Shown piece by piece: positions 53,287 to 60,249 of a stretch of 60,249 nucleotides of DNA (the stretch's first letter is position 1; every line of letters starts with the position of its first letter). The stretch comes from an uncultured bacterium (lineage in GTDB: Bacteria > Pseudomonadota > Gammaproteobacteria > Burkholderiales > Burkholderiaceae_C), in NCBI GenBank assembly GCA_903830565.1, contig CAIKUF010000281.1, positions 1 through 60,249 on the forward strand. Direction: 5' to 3'. Both the position numbers and the translations under genes were made by a program. The notes beneath the pieces were generated by a model. That model saw nothing but the letters and a program-made list of their open reading frames with translations. It did not search any database and was not told the DNA's origin.

Positions 53287-54093
53287 ATGAATCCGATGAA
53301 CCATCTGAAGGACGCCTTGCATATACCCGACACCCAGAGCGGGCGCGACGAGCGCCACCTGGCGATCCAGCACGTCGGCGTGCGCGGCTTGCGCTATCCG
53401 CTGCAACTGCGCATCGGCAAGGCGGTGCTGCCGACGGTGGCGCTGTGGTCGCTCGACGTCGCCCTGCCGGCGGAGCAGAAGGGCACGCACATGTCGCGCT
53501 TCGTCGCCTGGCTGGACGCGCTCGCCGGGCCGCTGGACGGCGACGCGCTGCGCACCGAGGCCGGGTGCATGCTCGAATTGCTGCATGCCGGCCAGGGCCG
53601 CATCGAGGCGAGCTTCCCGTTCTTCCTGCGCAAGCGCGCCCCGGTCTCTGGCGTCGAGAGCCTGCTCGAATACCAGGGCCGCTGGATCGCTGAGGCGCGG
53701 GCAGCTAACGCCGGGACCACGCTGTGGGCCGAGGTCGTGGTTCCGGTCAAGAGCCTGTGCCCATGCTCGAAGGAGATCTCCGACTACGGCGCGCACAACC
53801 AGCGCTCGCTGGTGACCATTCGCGTCGAGATGCTCGCCGAGATCGCGTGGACCGAGCTCGTGCGCTTCGCCGAGGACAGCGCGTCGAGCGAGATCTGGCC
53901 GATGCTCAAGCGGGCCGACGAGAAGTGGGTCACCGAGCGCGCCTACGAGAACCCGAAGTTCGTCGAAGACGTCGTGCGCGACGTGGCGCTGCGGCTCGCG
54001 GCCGACGCGCGCATCGGCCGCTACAGCGTCGACGTCGAGAACCTCGAGTCGATCCACAACCACTCGGCCTTCGCGCGCATCGAGCGCGGTTGA
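53287..54093 (+). CDS. folE2: GTP cyclohydrolase FolE2 (type IB)
   Basis: 268 residues from the ATG at 53287 (MNPMNHLKDA). It converts GTP to dihydroneopterin triphosphate, the first step for folate and the queuosine route. FolE2 does not strictly need zinc, unlike FolE. Family blocks are IQHVGVRGLRYP, LPAEQKGTHMSRF, SLCPCSKEISDYGAHNQR (near 157-174, with the conserved Cys) and SVDVENLESIHNHSAF at the C terminus. It follows dxs on the same strand. Several metal-uptake genes lie within 6 kb, which fits a zinc-sparing role, but no Zur site was recognised. Confidence 0.94.
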   Translation: MNPMNHLKDALHIPDTQSGRDERHLAIQHVGVRGLRYPLQLRIGKAVLPTVALWSLDVALPAEQKGTHMSRFVAWLDALAGPLDGDALRTEAGCMLELLHAGQGRIEASFPFFLRKRAPVSGVESLLEYQGRWIAEARAANAGTTLWAEVVVPVKSLCPCSKEISDYGAHNQRSLVTIRVEMLAEIAWTELVRFAEDSASSEIWPMLKRADEKWVTERAYENPKFVEDVVRDVALRLAADARIGRYSVDVENLESIHNHSAFARIERG

Positions 54094-54115
54094 CAGGCTG
54101 AGCCGGCGGCGCGGC

Positions 54116-54460
54116 TCAGGTGCTGGTGGCGGCCAGAAACAGCCTGCCGCTGCGCGTGCCGGAGCGGCAGAAGGCGAGGATGGGCTTGGGCAGTGATGCC
54201 AGCAGCTCGCCGAAGCGGGCGATTTCTTCCAGGCTCTGATAGCCCGGCGCGACCGGCAGGTGGACATAGGTCAGCCCCGCCGCGACGGCTGCGGCCTCGA
54301 TGGCCGCACTGGTCGGTTGCCCGGGGCCGCCTTCGAAGTCCGGGCGGTTATTAATGACGCTCTTGAATCCCTGCGCGGCTGCGAGCGCCATCGCTTCGGG
54401 GTCGAGCTGGGGCGCCACGCACAGGTCGGCGCTGAGCTGTTGAACGGGAAGCGTTGCCAT
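54116..54460 (-). CDS. DUF442/TIGR01244 phosphatase-like protein
   Basis: 114 residues. A small dual-specificity-phosphatase fold: QLSADLCVAPQLDPEAMALA, SVINNRPDFEG and the P-loop AFCRSGTRSGRLF (Cys-x5-Arg form, about 97-109). Members are annotated as sulfur transferases or beta-lactamase-hydrolase-like; biochemical function is not firmly known. It follows yqeY by 26 bases on the same strand. Confidence 0.85.
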   Translation of the reverse strand: MATLPVQQLSADLCVAPQLDPEAMALAAAQGFKSVINNRPDFEGGPGQPTSAAIEAAAVAAGLTYVHLPVAPGYQSLEEIARFGELLASLPKPILAFCRSGTRSGRLFLAATST

Positions 54461-54486
54461 CGAGACTCCTTGGACCCAGGGTTCGG

Positions 54487-54948
54487 CTACGGCGCCAGGA
54501 CCTTCTTCACGGCGGCTGACACGATGCCCATGTCGGCCTTGCCGGCAAGCTTAGCCTTTGCCGCGCCCATCAACTTGCCCATGTCGGACGGGCCGGCGGG
54601 GCGGCCGAGTTCGGTGGCCAGCGTGGTGGCGAGCACGGCCACCTCGTCAGCAATTTCGTCGGTTGTCAGCCTTTGCGGCAGGTAGGCTTCGAGCACCTTC
54701 AGCTCGGCGGCTTCCTTGGTCACGAGGTCAGCGCGGCCGCCGGCCTCGAACTGCGCGATCGAATCCCGCCGCTGCTTGATGAGGCGGTCGACGATCGCCA
54801 CCACCGCCGCGTCGTCGAGCACGATGCGCTCGTCGACTTCGCGTTGCTTGATGGCCGCCAGCAGGCCGCGGATGGCGAGCAGGCGCTCAGCGTCGCGCGC
54901 GCGCATGGCGGTCTTCATGTCGTCGGTGATGCGGTCCTTGAGGGTCAT
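54487..54948 (-). CDS. GatB/YqeY domain protein
   Basis: 153 residues. The YqeY fold resembles the C-terminal part of the GatB amidotransferase subunit. Typical phrases are LKDRITDDMKTAMRARDAER (2-21), the IKQREVDERI block and a Met-rich end (GPSDMGKLMGAAKAKLAGKA). It may bind tRNA; its role is unsettled. The rpsU-yqeY neighbourhood is conserved in proteobacteria, where dnaG usually follows, but dnaG is absent here. Confidence 0.93.
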   Translation of the reverse strand: MTLKDRITDDMKTAMRARDAERLLAIRGLLAAIKQREVDERIVLDDAAVVAIVDRLIKQRRDSIAQFEAGGRADLVTKEAAELKVLEAYLPQRLTTDEIADEVAVLATTLATELGRPAGPSDMGKLMGAAKAKLAGKADMGIVSAAVKKVLAP

Positions 54949-54968
54949 GATGGCGCCTTGCGGGAATT

Positions 54969-55129
54969 AGAGGCTGAGAGTTCTTCGGGCCGGCCCGAGC
55001 AGCGCGCCACAAGGCTGCCGATCTAGGCGCAAAGCACAGCCATAGCCCCCGCTATGGCGAGCATTTGCAACGACGAGCGGATGCCTTGTGGCGTGATGAG
55101 CGAGCATGTTCGAAAGACTCTCAGCCTCT
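54969..55129. repeat. 161-bp nested palindromic element between rpsU and yqeY
   Basis: Three concentric inverted repeats. The outer arms (54969-54987 and 55111-55129) match at 17 of 19 positions; the middle CGCCACAAGGC/GCCTTGTGGCG (55005-55015, 55083-55093) is perfect; the apex GCCATAGC-CCCC-GCTATGGC (55039-55058) is perfect. The element can form one long cruciform or RNA hairpin. It has no ORF. It is probably a mobile or repeated intergenic element. Confidence 0.75.
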
Positions 55130-55147
55130 CAAGTGTCCAGAAAGCCG

Positions 55148-55178
55148 AAAGCCCGCGAGGCTTTCCATCGCGGGCTTT
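55148..55178 (-). terminator. Rho-independent terminator of rpsU
   Basis: Perfect 10-bp stem AAAGCCCGCG/CGCGGGCTTT with an 11-base loop, starting 20 bases past the rpsU stop on the minus strand and followed by a T-rich CGGCTTTC. Confidence 0.85.
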
Positions 55179-55197
55179 GCAGAGCCGGGCTATCGGC

Positions 55198-55410
55198 TCA
55201 GTACATGCGCTTCGGGAGCTGCATGCTGCGGATGCGCTTGAAGTGGCGCTTCACGGCGGCGGCCTTCTTGCGCTTGCGTTCGGCGGTGGGCTTTTCGTAG
55301 AACTCGCGAGCGCGCAGGTCGGTCAGCAGGCCGAGCTTTTCGATGGTGCGCTTGAAGCGGCGCAGGGCCACGTCGAACGGTTCGTTTTCCTTGACGCGAA
55401 CAGTAGTCAT
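55198..55410 (-). CDS. rpsU: 30S ribosomal protein S21
   Basis: 70 residues from the ATG at 55410 ([11 protein letters not shown]), matching S21 length exactly. [20 protein letters not shown] and the basic tail [17 protein letters not shown] are diagnostic. S21 helps the 30S subunit start translation. It has its own promoter about 112 bases upstream and its own terminator. The long open frame upstream in the leader is not coding. Confidence 0.97.
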   Translation of the reverse strand: MTTVRVKENEPFDVALRRFKRTIEKLGLLTDLRAREFYEKPTAERKRKKAAAVKRHFKRIRSMQLPKRMY

Positions 55411-55521
55411 TGAAACATCAGAGTTGAGGTTGGCGGTGCCCTTGCCGGCCCACGGCCCGGCCGGATACCGGGCCATGGCTTGGAATCGCGCCACGGCGCA
55501 GGGCTTCCAGCAAAGACGAAC

Positions 55522-55550
55522 ATTATAGCCCGGCGCGATGCGACCCGCAA
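55522..55550 (-). promoter_or_regulatory. Sigma-70 promoter of rpsU
   Basis: Minus-strand TTGCGG (55550-55545), 17-base spacer, then the exact consensus TATAAT (55527-55522). Transcription would start near 55515, giving a leader of about 105 bases. That leader contains a GGCCCGG/CCGGGCC hairpin. Confidence 0.7.
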
Positions 55551-55563
55551 AGGTGCCCATCCG

Positions 55564-56325
55564 TCACCGGCTCCAGCGCGGCGCGAGCCAGGCGACCGCC
55601 GGTGCGATCGCCGCCATCACGAGCACGACGACCGCGCCCGACGGCAGGTCGAATCGCGCCGAAAGCGCGAGCCCGAGCAGGTAGCCAAGCGCACCGATGG
55701 CGTAGGCGAGCGGCAGGCGCCGCGCCGTGCGCAGGCTGCGCACCGCGAGCGCGGGCACGATCAGGCTGGTGAAGACGAGGTACACGCCGACGAGTTGCAC
55801 CGACGCCGTAACCGCCAGCGCGAACAGCAGGTAGAAGCCCGCGCGGCCGAGCTTCTCGCGGGCGCCGAACCACAGCGCGAGCACGAGCGCGGTCAGCACC
55901 GCCATGCCGACGAGTTGCTGCGTCGAGACCCACAGGATCTGCCCGATCAGCAGGTCCTTTAGATGCTCGCCGCCGTGCGGGTTGCCGGCGAGCAGCAAGA
56001 GGCCGACGCACGAGGCCAGCACGAAGAGCACGCCGATCAGCGCCTCCTGGATCTCGGGCCAGCGGCGCTCGGTCCAGGTCAGCACCAGTGCGCCGAGCAG
56101 TGCCGCCGAGAGGGCAGATATCTGCACCGCCCAGCCCTGCGGCTCGAAGCCCATCGCATCGGCGGCAATGACGCCGATGCCGGCGATCTGCGCGATCGCG
56201 AGGTCGATGAAGACGATGCCGCGCTGGAGTACCTGAGCGCCCAGCGGCACGTGCGTCGCAAGCACCAGCAGCCCGGCCACGAGGGCCGGCAGCAGGATGC
56301 GCCAGTCGATCGCTTCGGTGGTCAT
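55564..56325 (-). CDS. znuB: Zinc/manganese ABC transporter permease (ZnuB type)
   Basis: 253 residues from the ATG at 56325 (MTTEAIDWRI). About eight membrane helices of the ABC-3 family, with VFIDLAIAQIAGIGVIAADA (the conserved region facing the ATPase) and VGVYLVFTSLIVPALAV. The start overlaps the znuA stop by four bases (ATGA). No znuC ATPase gene follows or precedes it in this cluster, so the ATPase must be elsewhere. Manganese or other metals remain possible. Confidence 0.85.
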   Translation of the reverse strand: MTTEAIDWRILLPALVAGLLVLATHVPLGAQVLQRGIVFIDLAIAQIAGIGVIAADAMGFEPQGWAVQISALSAALLGALVLTWTERRWPEIQEALIGVLFVLASCVGLLLLAGNPHGGEHLKDLLIGQILWVSTQQLVGMAVLTALVLALWFGAREKLGRAGFYLLFALAVTASVQLVGVYLVFTSLIVPALAVRSLRTARRLPLAYAIGALGYLLGLALSARFDLPSGAVVVLVMAAIAPAVAWLAPRWSR

Positions 56326-57224
56326 TGGGCGGCTTTCAGAAGGCGCTGGATGGTGTCGTCGAAGAGCGCGAACAGGTCCTTCGCCTGTTCGTCGCCGCCG
56401 ACCGTGAACGGCAGCACGACGATCGGCAGTTTGGTGCGCTCGGCCAGCCATTCGGCGCCACGGCCGTCGTTGTACGCGGCGCGCAGGATCATCTTCGCCG
56501 GGCGGGCCTGCAGGCCGGCGAGCACCGTGCTCAGGTGCGCGCTGGTGGGGTCGACGCCCGGCTTGGGTTCGAGCACCGCCACTTCGACGAGGCCCAGCCA
56601 CTGCTCTAGGTAGGGAAAGGCCTTGTGCTGGACGACGACGCTCGTGCCGCGCAGCGGCGCGGCTTCCTTCTCCCAGCGCTGGATGGCGCCCTTCCAGCGC
56701 GCCAGGAAGTCCGCGCTGCGGGCCTGGTAGGTTGCGGCATGGGCCGGGTCGAGCTCGGCCAGGCGGCGCGCCAGCGGCTCGGCAACGAGCGCGATATTGC
56801 GCGGGTCGGTCTGGATGTGCGGGTTGCCCGCGGCGTGCACGTCGCCATCGGCGCGGTCCAACCGGTCCGGCACCTCGAGCTTGCGAACGAAGGCCGCGGC
56901 TTCGAAGTTGCCTGGCTTGCCAGGTTGGATCGCGTTGTTGCCTGACTGGCGGATCAGCACCGGCAGCCAGCCGACTTCAAGCTCGGCGCCGGTGCACACG
57001 AGGAGGTCGCTGCCGCGCGCCGCGGCGACGAGGCTAGGCCGGGCCTGGATGTGATGCGGGTCCTGCAGGCCGGTGGTGGCGACGTAGACGCTCGCCTTGT
57101 CGCCCGCGAGTTCCTGCACCAGCGCACCCCACTCGGGTTCGCAGGCGAGGACCTTGAGCGCGGCCTGCGCCTGCGTTGCCAGGGCGCAAAGCAGCGCCGA
57201 TGCAACGAATAGAGATCTTTTCAT
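56322..57224 (-). CDS. znuA: Periplasmic zinc/metal-binding protein (ZnuA type)
   Basis: 300 residues from the ATG at 57224. The signal peptide (MKRSLFVASALLCALATQAQA) is cut near residue 21. Cluster A-I substrate-binding fold: first ligand region LQDPHHIQARPSL (His57/58), then NPHIQTDPRN, the His in VVVQHKAFPYLEQW, and a C-terminal acidic site. The His-rich loop of some ZnuA proteins is missing. It hands metal to the ZnuB permease. It is 11 bases downstream of the outer-membrane protein gene, so the group looks like one operon. Confidence 0.87.
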   Translation of the reverse strand: MKRSLFVASALLCALATQAQAALKVLACEPEWGALVQELAGDKASVYVATTGLQDPHHIQARPSLVAAARGSDLLVCTGAELEVGWLPVLIRQSGNNAIQPGKPGNFEAAAFVRKLEVPDRLDRADGDVHAAGNPHIQTDPRNIALVAEPLARRLAELDPAHAATYQARSADFLARWKGAIQRWEKEAAPLRGTSVVVQHKAFPYLEQWLGLVEVAVLEPKPGVDPTSAHLSTVLAGLQARPAKMILRAAYNDGRGAEWLAERTKLPIVVLPFTVGGDEQAKDLFALFDDTIQRLLKAAQ

Positions 57225-57235
57225 GGCGGAGCCCT

Positions 57236-58654
57236 TCAGTAGCTGTGCGCACCATGCGAGCCGAGGCTCATCTGGTACTGGATCAGGATCTGGTTGTCGG
57301 TCAGGCCGTAGCGCGCCTTGTCCTGCGCGAACTGCAGCCGAACGCGGCTGAACTCGCTCGGCGACCAGTCGAACATCAGCGTGCTGCGCGTCGGCGCGTA
57401 GGTCGGCAGGTAAAGGTTGGCGCTGTTTGTCGACGCGTCGACGTTGCCAAGGTTCAAGCGGTCGTAGCGCAGGCCGACTCGCCACGCCGGCATGAACTGG
57501 TACACGGCCTGCGCGTACCAGCCGCCCTGCGTCGAGCGATAGCTGTCTTTGATCCCGAGGCCCGCGCTGTCGTAGACCAGCGAGCCCGATTCGTAGCGTC
57601 GCATGTACTCGCCCTGCAGCGTGAGGTTGGTGCGCTGCGGGTTGCCGTTCGGCGCCCACTTCCACACGCCGTCGACGATGGCCAGCCGCGTGTTACCGGT
57701 GAAGGTGCTGGTGACGCTCTGGCCTGCGCCGTCGATGCCATCGGATGCGCGGTCTTCGGCCCTGGCCCACAGCATCGAGAGGCCGGCGCGCCAGCTCTGG
57801 CTGGCGCCGATGTCGCCGCCGGTGTGCGCGAACAGCGTCGCCGTGCCCGGCCGGTTGCGGCTCGCGCCGCCGCTCGGGAACGGGCCCGACGCGCCGACTT
57901 CACTGCCGATCTCGACAAAGTGCGGGGTGGGCAGCAGGAAGCGCAGTTGCAAGCCGTCCTCGTGCAGCGCGCCGTCGAGAAAGGCCTGATAGACCAGCGG
58001 CGCGTCGACGAAGTCCCAGGTGTGGGCGTGCTTGTCGTTGTGATAGCCGATGCTGGACAGGAATCGCCCGGCGCGCAGCGTCAGGCCATCGGGTAGCGCC
58101 GTGGTCTGCACGTACGCTTCCTCGACCGAGGCCGTGTTGTCGGCCGTCAGCGCGACGTTCAGCGCGCCGTAGAACCACGGGTCGACGTTGGCCGAGATGG
58201 CGAGTTCGGACTCGCCGAGCGAGAAGCCCTGCGCGCCGGGGCCAACCTCGTTGCCCGTCAACATGCCGGCGATGCGGTACTTGCTTGGGTCCTGCGACAG
58301 GCTGGCGTAGCTGCCCGAGAGGATCAGCGCAATGGCCGGGTTGAAGCCACCCGCCGAGGCCTGCGCGTTGGCGGGAGTTTCGGCAGCGGGCGGCGCCGCC
58401 GCGGGCGCTGGAGGCGGCGATGCCGCGGCCACCGCAGGAACCGGCGCGATGGCCGGCGCAGGCTGGGCGGCGAGGCCGGCCTCGGCCTGCTTGAGGCGCG
58501 CCTCCAGCGCCTTCATTCGGGCCTCGTAGTCCATGCGCATGGCCGCGATCTCCTGGCGCAATTCATTCAGTTCGGGGCTGTCGGCGGCGTGCAAGGGCGG
58601 CGATGCGATCGCCAGCGCGACCAGCAGGGCCGCGAGCGGAATGGGACGTGACAT
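57236..58654 (-). CDS. Outer-membrane porin-like protein of a metal-uptake operon
   Basis: 472 residues. A signal peptide (MSRPIPLAALLVALAIASPP, cut near HAA/DS) precedes a short coiled coil (LNELRQEIAAMRMDYEARMK) and an Ala/Pro-rich linker to about 100. A beta-barrel of alternating amphipathic strands follows (for example YGALNVALTADNTASVEEAY, then SSIGYHNDKHAHTWDFVDAP with several His). It lacks a TonB plug. It resembles zinc-regulated outer-membrane proteins found beside znuA in Burkholderiales. Ligand specificity is inferred from context. It ends SHGAHSY rather than in a terminal Phe. Confidence 0.75.
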   Translation of the reverse strand: MSRPIPLAALLVALAIASPPLHAADSPELNELRQEIAAMRMDYEARMKALEARLKQAEAGLAAQPAPAIAPVPAVAAASPPPAPAAAPPAAETPANAQASAGGFNPAIALILSGSYASLSQDPSKYRIAGMLTGNEVGPGAQGFSLGESELAISANVDPWFYGALNVALTADNTASVEEAYVQTTALPDGLTLRAGRFLSSIGYHNDKHAHTWDFVDAPLVYQAFLDGALHEDGLQLRFLLPTPHFVEIGSEVGASGPFPSGGASRNRPGTATLFAHTGGDIGASQSWRAGLSMLWARAEDRASDGIDGAGQSVTSTFTGNTRLAIVDGVWKWAPNGNPQRTNLTLQGEYMRRYESGSLVYDSAGLGIKDSYRSTQGGWYAQAVYQFMPAWRVGLRYDRLNLGNVDASTNSANLYLPTYAPTRSTLMFDWSPSEFSRVRLQFAQDKARYGLTDNQILIQYQMSLGSHGAHSY

Positions 58655-58801
58655 GTCGGTTCGTGCTCCATGACAGCGCTCGTACCGGCATCCGGGTGGA
58701 GCGTTGCGGCGTCGATGGGGAAGAGCAGATGCTTGAACGGCCGTGTCGCGCTGCGTGCGCGAATCACTGGCAGCCCGCTGGCATCGGCCGGGCCGGAGAC
58801 G

Positions 58802-59134
58802 TCAGAGCGCAGCCGGAGGGGCGCGCGAGATGTAGGCCGTGAAGACGACGGCGCGGGGCAGCATTGCCGGCGCGCCGGCCTCGACTCGGTTGTCGGCGAG
58901 GGACGCAGGCGCCAACGCAGTCGTCGGCGCTGCGCCGTCGAGCCCGGCGTAGAGCAGGCACTGCTCGCAGGCCTGCGCGTGCAGCGACACCGGGACGTGG
59001 TGGGCCGACGCCTGCACCGCCTGCACGGCATGCGACAGACCGTGCAGTTGCGCCTGCATCCCGAGCAGCAACGCGGCGGCGGCGCACAGCCAGACGATGG
59101 CGCGGCGGTGGCGATGCATGAACGAGGTGATCAC
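58802..59134 (-). CDS. DUF2946-like small protein with Cys pair
   Basis: 110 residues from GTG at 59134 (AGGA upstream); ATG at 59119 is an alternative. One N-terminal hydrophobic helix (AIVWLCAAAALLLGMQAQ) may be a signal or anchor. Then HGLSHAVQAVQASAHHVPVS supplies several His, with the Cys-x2-Cys of QACEQCLLYAGLDGA. DUF2946 genes often lie in copper or zinc uptake/resistance operons, which fits the following porin, znuA and znuB genes. Role unknown. It is 14 bases after spoT; the 147 bases to the porin gene show no other feature. Confidence 0.7.
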   Translation of the reverse strand: MITSFMHRHRRAIVWLCAAAALLLGMQAQLHGLSHAVQAVQASAHHVPVSLHAQACEQCLLYAGLDGAAPTTALAPASLADNRVEAGAPAMLPRAVVFTAYISRAPPAAL

Positions 59135-59148
59135 GCCTGCATCCTAGC

Positions 59149-60249
59149 TCACGGCTTGACGCGCGCCACCCGCAGCACGGGCGGCGTGCGCTTGACCATG
59201 CGGATGACCTCGGCCAGATGAAGCCGGTCGCGAACGCTGATCACGAGGCGCAGCTCGGCCGATTCGCCGACCGCGTCGTCGTCCATGTCGATGTGGGTGA
59301 TGTCGGCCTCCGCTGCGCTCACGGCGGCGGCAACTTGCGCCAGCACACCCTTGCCGTTGTGCAACAGCAGACTGATCGTGGTCTCGAACGGTCGCGTCGG
59401 CTCCTCGGCCCAACCGACGTTCATCCAGTGTTCGCCGTCGCGCTCGAAGAGCCGCTTGCCGACCTTGCAATCGCCCGTGTGCACGACCAGGCCTTCGCCG
59501 CGCCCGAGGTAGCCGACGATGTCGTCGCCCGGTATCGGGCGGCAGCACTGCGCCGTGCGCACCGACGTGCCCTCGCTGCCGTCGACCAGCACGCGCTGCG
59601 CGGGCATCGAATCGGGCGTGGCGTAAAGGCCCATCGACATCGTCACCGCGTTGGGCCGAATGCCGCGCTCGGCCATCAGGCCGGCCAGGCGCTTGGCGAC
59701 GATGGTCGCGATCTTGCGTCCGAGGCCGATGTCGGTCAGCAGGTCGCCGCGGGTTCGGCTGCCGCTCCATCGCGTGAGCTGCTGCCACAGCGCTGCGCCT
59801 TCTGCGTCCTGCGGGTCGCCGCTCGGCGGTTGCATGCCTTCGGCGCGCAGCGCCTGGGCGAGCATCTTCTCGCCGAGCTGCTGCGACTCTTCCTGCTCCA
59901 TCGTCTTCAGGTAGTGGCGGATTTTCGAACGCGCGCGCCCGGTGCGAACGAAGTTGAGCCAGCTCGGGTTCGGCCGCGCGTTCGGCGCGCTCATTACCTC
60001 GACCACATCGCCGCTGCGCAGCTCGGTGCGCAGCGCGACCGGTTCGCCGTTGACCTTGGCCGCCACGCAGTGGTCGCCGACGTCGGAGTGGATCGCGTAG
60101 GCGAAGTCGATCGGCGTTGCCCCGCGCGGCAGGGCGAGGATCTTGGACTTCGGCGTGAACACGTAGACCGCATCGGGGAAGAGATCGATCTTGACGTGCT
60201 CGAGGAACTCGTTCGCGTCGTGCGTCTCGTGCTGGATGTCGACCAGCGA
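59149..60249 (-). CDS. spoT: Bifunctional (p)ppGpp synthetase/hydrolase SpoT, C-terminal part (5' end outside window)
   Basis: The frame is open to the window end, so 366 residues of the C-terminal half are seen. After EFLEHVKIDLFPDAVYVFTP, the TGS domain has LPRGATPIDFAYAIHSDVGD and SGDVVEVMSAPNARPNPSWL. Helical, zinc-finger-like (TAQCCRPIPGDDIVGYL) and ACT domains follow. ARPN-x-(A/S)WLNFV and ARSKIRHYLK match SpoT rather than RelA. The hydrolase and synthetase domains lie outside the window. These regulatory domains sense starvation signals. Confidence 0.88.
   Translation of the reverse strand, partial: SLVDIQHETHDANEFLEHVKIDLFPDAVYVFTPKSKILALPRGATPIDFAYAIHSDVGDHCVAAKVNGEPVALRTELRSGDVVEVMSAPNARPNPSWLNFVRTGRARSKIRHYLKTMEQEESQQLGEKMLAQALRAEGMQPPSGDPQDAEGAALWQQLTRWSGSRTRGDLLTDIGLGRKIATIVAKRLAGLMAERGIRPNAVTMSMGLYATPDSMPAQRVLVDGSEGTSVRTAQCCRPIPGDDIVGYLGRGEGLVVHTGDCKVGKRLFERDGEHWMNVGWAEEPTRPFETTISLLLHNGKGVLAQVAAAVSAAEADITHIDMDDDAVGESAELRLVISVRDRLHLAEVIRMVKRTPPVLRVARVKP

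Noticed and set aside
1-60249. CRISPR arrays, complete insertion sequences, rRNA or tRNA genes
   Set aside because: No regularly spaced repeats, transposase, rRNA or tRNA pattern was seen; the only stable RNA recognised is tmRNA.

Overview
The window is about 60 kb of high-GC (roughly two-thirds G+C) chromosomal DNA from a betaproteobacterium. Gene content and order point to Burkholderiales, most like the Rubrivivax/Leptothrix/Methylibium-type lineage. The main reasons are the gyrA-pheA-tyrA-aroA/cmk-rpsA-ihfB-lapA-lapB-hldE-hldD run, the single-ORF AroA-Cmk fusion, ompA-ubiG-gph next to gyrA, ppk-sixA-ppx, xseB-ispA-dxs, and a kinase-only HldE. The genus is an inference from these families and was not tested by a search. 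Both window ends cut genes: dnaE at the left and spoT at the right.

Layout. 1-2.8 kb: the dnaE 3' part and a patatin-like lipase (+). 2.8-16.7 kb (all -): a comEA-like gene, LPS heptose genes (hldD, hldE), LPS-assembly regulators (lapB, lapA), ihfB, rpsA, the aromatic amino-acid block (aroA-cmk, tyrA, pheA), a DUF2059 gene and gyrA. 17-19.6 kb (+): ompA-like, ubiG, gph and tmRNA (ssrA). 19.6-24.4 kb is an accessory insertion behind the tmRNA 3' end. It holds two degenerate serine-recombinase C-terminal remnants, an orphan small gene, a rhuM-like gene overlapping a TOTE-type primase-helicase, a terminator and a small hypothetical gene. 24.4-31.5 kb: argH, a divergent AlgZ/AlgR-type two-component pair, a DODA-type dioxygenase and an FtsX-type permease.

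31.5-41.2 kb is a chemotaxis cluster on the minus strand: cheW, two methyl-accepting proteins, a stand-alone Cache protein, cheA, cheY and a compact CheZ-like gene. A NarL-type two-component pair diverges from it. Sigma-28 (FliA)-like promoter motifs recur through the cluster. 41.2-46.8 kb: polyphosphate metabolism (ppk, sixA, ppx), a ZIP metal transporter and a universal stress protein. 46.9-49.9 kb: an overlapping trio on the minus strand (Rieske oxygenase, EamA transporter, sulfurtransferase). 50.1-54.1 kb (+): xseB-ispA-dxs isoprenoid genes and folE2. 54.1-60.2 kb (-): a DUF442 phosphatase-like gene, yqeY, rpsU, a zinc/metal uptake group (znuB, znuA, an outer-membrane protein, a DUF2946 protein; no ATPase gene) and spoT.

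Most of the window is ordinary core genome. Points worth a second look are the tmRNA-adjacent RhuM/TOTE module with its duplicated recombinase tails, the CheZ-like protein with the D-x3-Q signature, the FliA motifs, an ihfB leader that buries its own Shine-Dalgarno sequence, a 161-bp nested palindrome beside rpsU, and Gln at GyrA position 83.
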